From assembly GCA_002794775.1 (NCBI GenBank), contig NBAY01000025.1, positions 186,001 through 250,000 of the forward strand: a stretch of DNA of 64,000 bases, given 5' to 3'. The stretch is from Porodaedalea pini. Its lineage: Eukaryota > Basidiomycota > Agaricomycetes > Hymenochaetales > Hymenochaetaceae. The notes below the pieces were generated by a model. It made no database searches and was not told the origin of the DNA. It worked only from the letters and a program-made list of their open reading frames with translations. Below are positions 58,531 through 64,000 of the stretch, piece after piece. Numbering within the stretch: position 1 is the stretch's first letter; every line of letters begins with the position of its first letter. Position numbers and translations under genes: made by a program.

Positions 58531-58960
58531 CATCAGGAAATCAGCAAAAACCCATAGTTGGCTATAGTAGTATATAGTCATACAGTAGGATATAGCATAC
58601 CATAGTTATGTAAAGCTGCATAGTACATAGTGATAGAGTATTGTATAGTACATATAGTTTTATATAGCTCATAGCCTTTCATAGTCATGTAAAGTTGCCT
58701 AGTGTATAGTGATAGAGTACTATATAGTACATATAGTTTCATATAGCTAATAGCCTCTGATAGTCACATAAAGCTATATAGCTCATAGCTCATAGTCTCT
58801 CATAGTCATGTAAAGTTGCGTAGTATATAGTGATAGAGTATTGTATAGTATATATAGTTTTATATAGCTTATAGCCTCTCATAGTTACATAAAGCTATAT
58901 AGCATATAGTTATATAGTATCAATAGTCAGATATAGCTGTAATAGTATTATATAGTATAT
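58531..58960. repeat. AT-rich TATAG repeat block 2, tandem
   Basis: Begins (read on the minus strand, ends) with TTTGCTGATTTCCTGATG at the junction with chromovirus copy 3. It is built of ~85-110 bp units containing CATAGTCATGTAAAGTTGC, TAGTGATAGAGTA and TATAGTTTTATATAGCT; units begin near 58603, 58689 and 58801. Confidence 0.75.
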
Positions 58961-60190
58961 ATCTACAATGATGCTGAGTAGAGAATCTAAATAGTACCAT
59001 GGATGAAAACCAACCTGAGGTCAAAACTGAGTAATGACTAGCATTTAGAATCTATATTCATCAATCAGAAAAATATCTGCATAGAATAATAACTATGGTT
59101 GGGAGACTGTTTTTGGCTGTTCCCAAGTCTGCATTGTATCACTCTCATTCAAATGTTTATTTATATAGATTTAAATTGTCTCTACTCTTTTACCCACTAT
59201 AAGATGGTAGCAGTCACAAAACTGAGCACAAAGATACCTAATGCAACTTGTGGATTGTTGCCTGACTGCTGCAAGTACATATCAATATAAGTCAGAGCTT
59301 ACACTTAGAAGAACAGACAGAACAGACAGAACATACCTGCTAAAAACCTTTCTTCACTGAGTGTGCTGCTTTGTCAATATGTACAGAGGACTCTGGCATT
59401 GGTGGAACTGGTAACCTCTCATTATAAACTTTACCATGTACACAGCAAAGATGCAACAAATGCACCACAATGTCATAGGGGTGTAATTCTACACCTTCTG
59501 TAGAGAGTCAGACACCATTTATAAAAGTGCTGTTTGAGCTTTTGATGTCCTTGATGAAGATCTTGCTGTTCTCCTCCCAAACATCTGCATGCTAATAAAA
59601 GAGTGCCTTCAAGTCAAAGTAGGCACTGTGTTCTCCAGGAATGGTCTGTGCATTGCTACAGCATCCAACTTTAGCACACTAGTCTTTGAAAAAGTACTTT
59701 GGGGTGAAGGGGTTGTTGAGCAGGTAAAAGTAGAAGGTGGTGAGTAAGGATCTGAGAGTCAGTGAGATGCGTCAAAATTCACCAAGTCCAATTTCCCATG
59801 CTTTTGCTCATGGATGGGTACCCATCCACAAGCAAGAGCATAGGAATTCAGTCATGTGCATGTTGATTTTGATGCAACTTCAACTTCAACTTCAACTTGT
59901 AAAATTCACCATTGCTTGCAGCAGCGTGCTGTCTGACTTTCAACTTATTAGAATGCTCACCTTCAAGCTGAAGACCACAAAATCTGCTGTGATAGCTCCT
60001 GTTGGCATCATCGCACGTGAAGAGACAGAGACTAACTCAGGCATGCTAGGCAAAAGCTGGATTTGAAGGAGTTGTGTCTTGCATTGCCAGACCTGCTAAA
60101 AGAATCCTTTGTGTTGGATAAGGACCCCTGTGAGCACAGTCTCTTTATCTGTCCACACACTTTGATCAAGTTCATCCAGTTTAACTATTA
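58961..60190. other. Mostly featureless; one palindrome at 59806-59833
   Basis: AT-rich sequence with short frames only. The single recognisable item is a copy of the GCTC-ATGGATGGG-CCCATCCA-AGC palindrome at 59806-59833, plus a triple CAACTT(C/G) run at 59877-59899. Confidence 0.5.
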
Positions 60191-60204
60191 GCACCTGACA
60201 TGAC

Positions 60205-60779
60205 ATGTTCCCAAAGGTTGTCACAGTCCTTGATGCATCACTTGCAGCATCGACTTCCCCCTTTGCCATACACATGCTCGCCTCCCATTCTACTGTCTTC
60301 TTCTCTGGAATCAAAATCACTTCATACTTGTGTGCTCTCAAAACCAGGGAGACTGAGCTTAATGAGGTAGATTTTGTGGAACTCAAGACCAATGCTGCGG
60401 TGCCTGCTGCGCCCATGTCTGCAATTGCTGCCCATGAAAAGGCAACAAAGGAGAAAAGGAGGAAGGGAGAATCGACAGCGTGGTGAAGATTGTTAATGGC
60501 ATGAAGAAAGAGGTCAACTTTCCAGGTTGGTATACGAATGTGCATTGATTGTTCTGTAATCCCTCACTTTGTGCTGACAAGTATTATAGGCGCTGATCAA
60601 GGTTGATATGACATGCATCTTCAGAGGGAGCTCCAAGCTTGAGGAGCCCATAGCAATCTGTCCAACTACAGAAACAGCCATGTATCCCTACCACGCCAAA
60701 TAGATAAAGAGCTATTGTGATCTACCCCTCAAGCTCAACTAGTGGATCAGTGTTGTGTGCCGGAAGTTCAAGGGCCCCC
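60205..60779 (+). pseudogene. Prolyl-tRNA synthetase pseudogene, interrupted by chromovirus copy 4
   Basis: The plus frame gives a YbaK-like N-terminal block (LDASLAASTSPFAIHMLASHSTVFFSGIKITSYLCALKT), a Lys/Ala-rich linker (AAHEKATKEKRRKGES), VKIVNGMKKEVNFPGWYTNV, and after an intron ALIKVDM fused directly to LEEPIAICPTTETAMYPYHAK, stop, IKSYCDLPLKLN, stop, WISVVCRKFKGP. The last block is class II ProRS motif 2 (usual wording [31 protein letters not shown]). The stops are TAG for Trp and Gln codons, and ~100 residues between VDM and LEEP are deleted. The LTR at 60780 cuts the frame. An antisense open frame over the same DNA is a shadow. Confidence 0.7.
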
Positions 60780-61237
60780 TGTTAGGCAGAAGTCTGGGTG
60801 GGACTCAGACTAGGCAACCTCAATGTGCGGCACCTGATGGTGACGCGGACGTTGTTTGGGACAGGCTGTATCTCGAATGCGAAGTTCGGGCAGCGAGCTT
60901 TCTCAGACTGGACGACGTGGAGGTAAGAGGATTAATACAAGTCTAACTAATACAAGGGGGGCAGGTCTCACCTGGATGACATGGAGGTAAGAGGAAAAGC
61001 AGAACAGGGGGCTTCTGCAATTTGACCTTCCTCTATATAGCGTCGTCCGCAGGATTGCATTATCTAAGTACTGTATAGTTTACATAACTAGGAATGGAAT
61101 GAATGAAGGTTGTGTTGTACTAAGTGAGTGTGGGAATGATTATGTATGAAGGTTAAATATAATGGAAAAGGAGTGGTTAAAAGAAAGGAAATGGTAAAAG
61201 GGGAAATAAAAAAAAGGTAAAAGTTTGAGTCCTAACA
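60780..61237 (-). repeat. 3' LTR of chromovirus copy 4
   Basis: Plus-strand borders TGTTAGGCAGAAG and GAGTCCTAACA; 458 bp, longer than the intact LTR. Self-primer 11-mer preserved at 60995-61005 (minus). Confidence 0.9.
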
Positions 61238-64000
61238 TTACCCCCCCTTCAAGGTTGGGCGTCCTGACCAACCAAGATCAAGGTCATCTGGTTCGGTGTC
61301 GACAAAGCGTGGGTGAAGTCTTTGGCGAGGAATGTTGAGTTTTCGAGGGGCGCCAGGATGTTTTTGGTAGAATTCAGTGATCACCTCCTTTGCATTCTCG
61401 CCAAAGTCCATCTCGGGCTGCCAAGTCGGTTCGTTGTAGCCAACCCACTTGATGAGGTATTGTAGCTTTCCTCGGTGCAGACATGAGTCTAGAACTTCCT
61501 CAATCTCGTACTCCTCCTCGTTGTCGACGATGTCAGGTGGTGGCAGTGCTGGTTGTTTCTGGCTCTCGAAGGATGGTTCGATGGTGGGCTTTAGCAGGGC
61601 CTCGTTGAAGACCAGGTGTACCTTTTTCCATCATTTGGGGAGCCTGAGTTTGTATGCGCTAGCTCCCACCTTGTCGACGATCTCGAAGGGACCATACCAT
61701 TTGTCAGCAAGTTTCTTCATCGGCGAATCTGTGCTGATGTTTCGTCCATCGAGGAAGACCTTGTCTCCAGCCTTGTACTCCACCGAAGTCCCTGCTGTCC
61801 GGTCATGGTAGCACTTCATGTTGTCCGCCGCCTTGACCAAGTTATCCTTCGCAATGCGATGAGTCTCCTTGATGTGCTTCGCGAATTCTTCCGCCAACAT
61901 GTTGGCAGATGAGGTTTGTGTTGTGTCAAAGCTCAAGGGGTGACATCCTGTGTTCGCATAGAAGGGGGACATTTTCGTCGCCGAGTGTTCATGGTTGTTG
62001 TATGCGAACTCTGCAAGGGGGAGCCAGTCCTTCCAGTCCGATTGACGATGGTTAACGAAGAGTTGAAGGCACTGTTCGAGCTCCTGGTTGACATGTTCCA
62101 TTTGACCATTGGTCTGGGGGTGATACGCCATTGACGGGTTGCCTTCGATGTGTAGGAGTTTGTACAGTTCCTTCATCATTGACGCATCGAACTGCATGCC
62201 TCAGTCATGGATGATCTTTTTTGGCAAACTGTGGAGGTGGAAGACGTGGTCACGGTACAGCTGAGCCATGCCTTCCGCTGACAACTTTGTCGTCGTTGGG
62301 ATCGCGTGCATCTGCTTCGAGAACCTATCAACAAGGACACAGATCGCATTGTGCCCCTTGGAGTCCGGGAGTTCTCCGATGAGGTCGACCGTGACAATTT
62401 CCCAGGGGCCTTCAGGGACTGTGTTTGGGTGGAGTGGCCTTGACCTTGACATCCTCAGAGCCTTTGTTCGCTGACAGCGATCACACCCTCGGATGTACGC
62501 TTGGACATCGGAGAACATTGACGTCCACCAGAAGTCTCGACAGATGAGCTCCACCATTTTCGATGCTCCTGGGTGTCCAGCCAGTACCGAGTCATGACAT
62601 TCCCGCAATATGGCCTCCTTCATTGACGATGGCATGTACACCTTGCCTCTCATCTGCCATAACCCATCATCTTCCGTCATCCCTGTTGGCCTCTCCGACT
62701 CATGTAGCGCCCTCTGTGCTTCACCCACTCTGTCCAACACCTCCTCACGCGACGTCCTCACCACTCCATGATTCAGCCACTTCTCCTTGATGAACACAAT
62801 GCCGTTGTTGTCATCCTTGCCCTCATCATAGCCCGCCTTTTGCGACAGTAAGTCCGCCTTGCCCATCATCTTCCCCAACTTGTGTTCGAGGTGGAAGTCG
62901 AATTCTTCGAGCTCTGTCCGCCAGCAAGCTTGTCGATAGCTCAGCTTTTGTGCCGACCTGAAGTAGGTGAGGTTGGCGTGATCAGACCAGATCTCGATAG
63001 GGTGACGGGCACCGAGGAGGTATTGCCTCCACTCCTTGAGTGCTGAAACGATCGTGAGCATCTCTTTGTCATAGATCTCGTAGTTTCATTCTGCCAGCAG
63101 GAGTGCTTCTGACCTGTAGGTGACTACCCTCCACTTGCCGTCCTGCTTCTGCAACAACACTCCTCCAAGAGCAAAGTTTGATGAGTCTGCTTCAATGCGG
63201 AAAGGGCCCTCATCATTCACGATGGCCAGGACTGGAGGTGAGCAGAGATGTCGTCTCAACTCCTTGAACGCCTCCTGCTGTTTGGTCTCCCATACCCAGT
63301 CCTTCTTGCCTGTCAGCGATGTCAGCGGATGGACTACCTTGCTGTAGTCCTTGATGAATTGCCGCAGCCAGTTGCCCATACCAAGGAATTGCTGCAGCTG
63401 TTTGAGGTTTTGAGGGACTGGCCAGTCTGCAATCGCTTCTGTCTTTGCCGGGTCAGCTCTGATTTTGCCATTTCTGACGATGTGGCTGAGGTACTTCACA
63501 ACTTTGGCATCGAACTCACATTTTTCCAGTTTTAGGTACAAGCCGTTCTCTCGCAAGATCTGAAGGACACGTCTCGATGTCTCGATATGTTCCTCGAGAG
63601 TTTGTGAGAGAATCAGTATGTCGTTGAGGTAGACAATGATCAAGTTGTCGTAGACCAATCTCTTGAAAATGTGGTTGACAAAGGCCTGGAATGTTGCCGG
63701 TGCATTGCAAAGACCAAAAAACATGACTGTCGGTTCAAAGAGGCCCATGTTTGTGTGGAACGCTGCCTTCCACTCATCACCTTCACGGATCCGGATGTTA
63801 TAGTATCCCCAGTGGAGGTCAAGCTTGGTGATGAACTTCGCCTTCTTGACCTTGTTGACAAGTTCGTCGATGAGGGGGAGGGGGTACTTGTTCTTGATTG
63901 TCCCCTTGTTAAGCTTCCAGTAGTCCTGAATTGGACGTAGAGACTTGTCGGCGACGCCATCGGTGAGATCGACTTTTGTATACGGCCTGACTTCATGTTC
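60780..64000 (-). mobile_element. Chromovirus copy 4 (partial, runs off right edge)
   Basis: The minus direction carries reverse transcriptase (63748-63086), RNase H and integrase (63061-62201 and 62197-61631), a chromodomain remnant (about 61540-61390) and the 3' LTR. Lesions include TGA at 62203-62201 in the HD-x-G motif, a stop near 61633, a broken start near 63090, and a ~22-bp deletion near 63946 with GCC microhomology. It keeps more CpG than copies 2 and 3 and so looks younger. Confidence 0.95.

Noticed and set aside
57172..58540. CCTGA next to the copy 3 LTR and TCAGG at the far end as a target duplication
   Set aside because: The two are inverted, not direct, and the far end is a truncation junction rather than an LTR end.
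60096..60545. 149-codon open frame on the minus strand
   Set aside because: It is antisense to the prolyl-tRNA synthetase-like coding on the plus strand, which has recognisable motifs; the minus frame matches nothing I know.

Overview
This window looks like an accessory, transposon-rich part of a basidiomycete (probably Agaricomycete) genome. The evidence is short 45-75 bp GT-AG introns, a Plavaka-type transposase, a Ty3/gypsy chromovirus, a pogo/Tigger element, a Mutator-like element, a KOW/Spt5-like gene of the kind found in mushroom genomes, and a fungal TET/JBP-like 2-oxoglutarate dioxygenase. The species cannot be fixed from sequence alone. No rRNA, tRNA or CRISPR array was recognised.

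Layout. 1-3,804 (minus): a multi-exon gene ending in a JmjC-like domain (locus A), running off the left edge. 4,112-11,460: a DNA transposon with ~61-bp palindromic terminal inverted repeats; it encodes an AT-hook/MULE transposase/SWIM protein followed by two Ulp1-like (C48) cysteine protease domains, apparently spliced in one direction. 11,970-12,060: a 20-21 bp minisatellite. 12,892-16,085 (minus): a decayed Plavaka transposase. 16,237-18,625: a complete but dead pogo-like element with TIRs and a TA duplication. 19,001-19,208: an array of four palindromes with an exact 60-bp phase. 23,403-34,297: a paralogue of locus A (locus B) on the plus strand, carrying a frameshift and a nonsense codon, and split inside its JmjC domain by a 6,249-bp chromovirus (27,257-33,505) with identical LTRs, a 5-bp target duplication and intact gag and pol.

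34,597-35,400: hairpin repeats and a ~200-bp tandem duplication. About 35,640-37,339: the TET/JBP-like gene. 37,500-40,800: weakly understood coding remnants, one resembling DUF6532. 41,401-44,448: a partly tandem-duplicated BiP/KAR2-like Hsp70 pseudogene beside an antisense RPT5 proteasome ATPase fragment. Older, CpG-depleted chromovirus copies lie at 45,119-49,497 (+), 57,177-58,530 (-) and 60,780-64,000 (-). Between them are a KOW/Spt5-like pseudogene (minus), a large inverted duplication, a WD40 fragment, two related AT-rich blocks, and a prolyl-tRNA synthetase pseudogene cut by the last chromovirus copy.

How it fits together. The region behaves as a transposon graveyard holding one fresh insertion. 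Old copies differ from the intact one largely at CpG (to TpG or CpA), as expected if repeats are cytosine-methylated. A TET/JBP-like oxygenase and two JmjC-like genes lie among them. The intact retroelement shows a coherent replication programme in sequence: TATA box, a self-priming 11-mer at the predicted RNA start, a matching primer-binding site, a candidate -1 frameshift signal, a chromodomain integrase, and a polypurine tract overlapping the pol stop.
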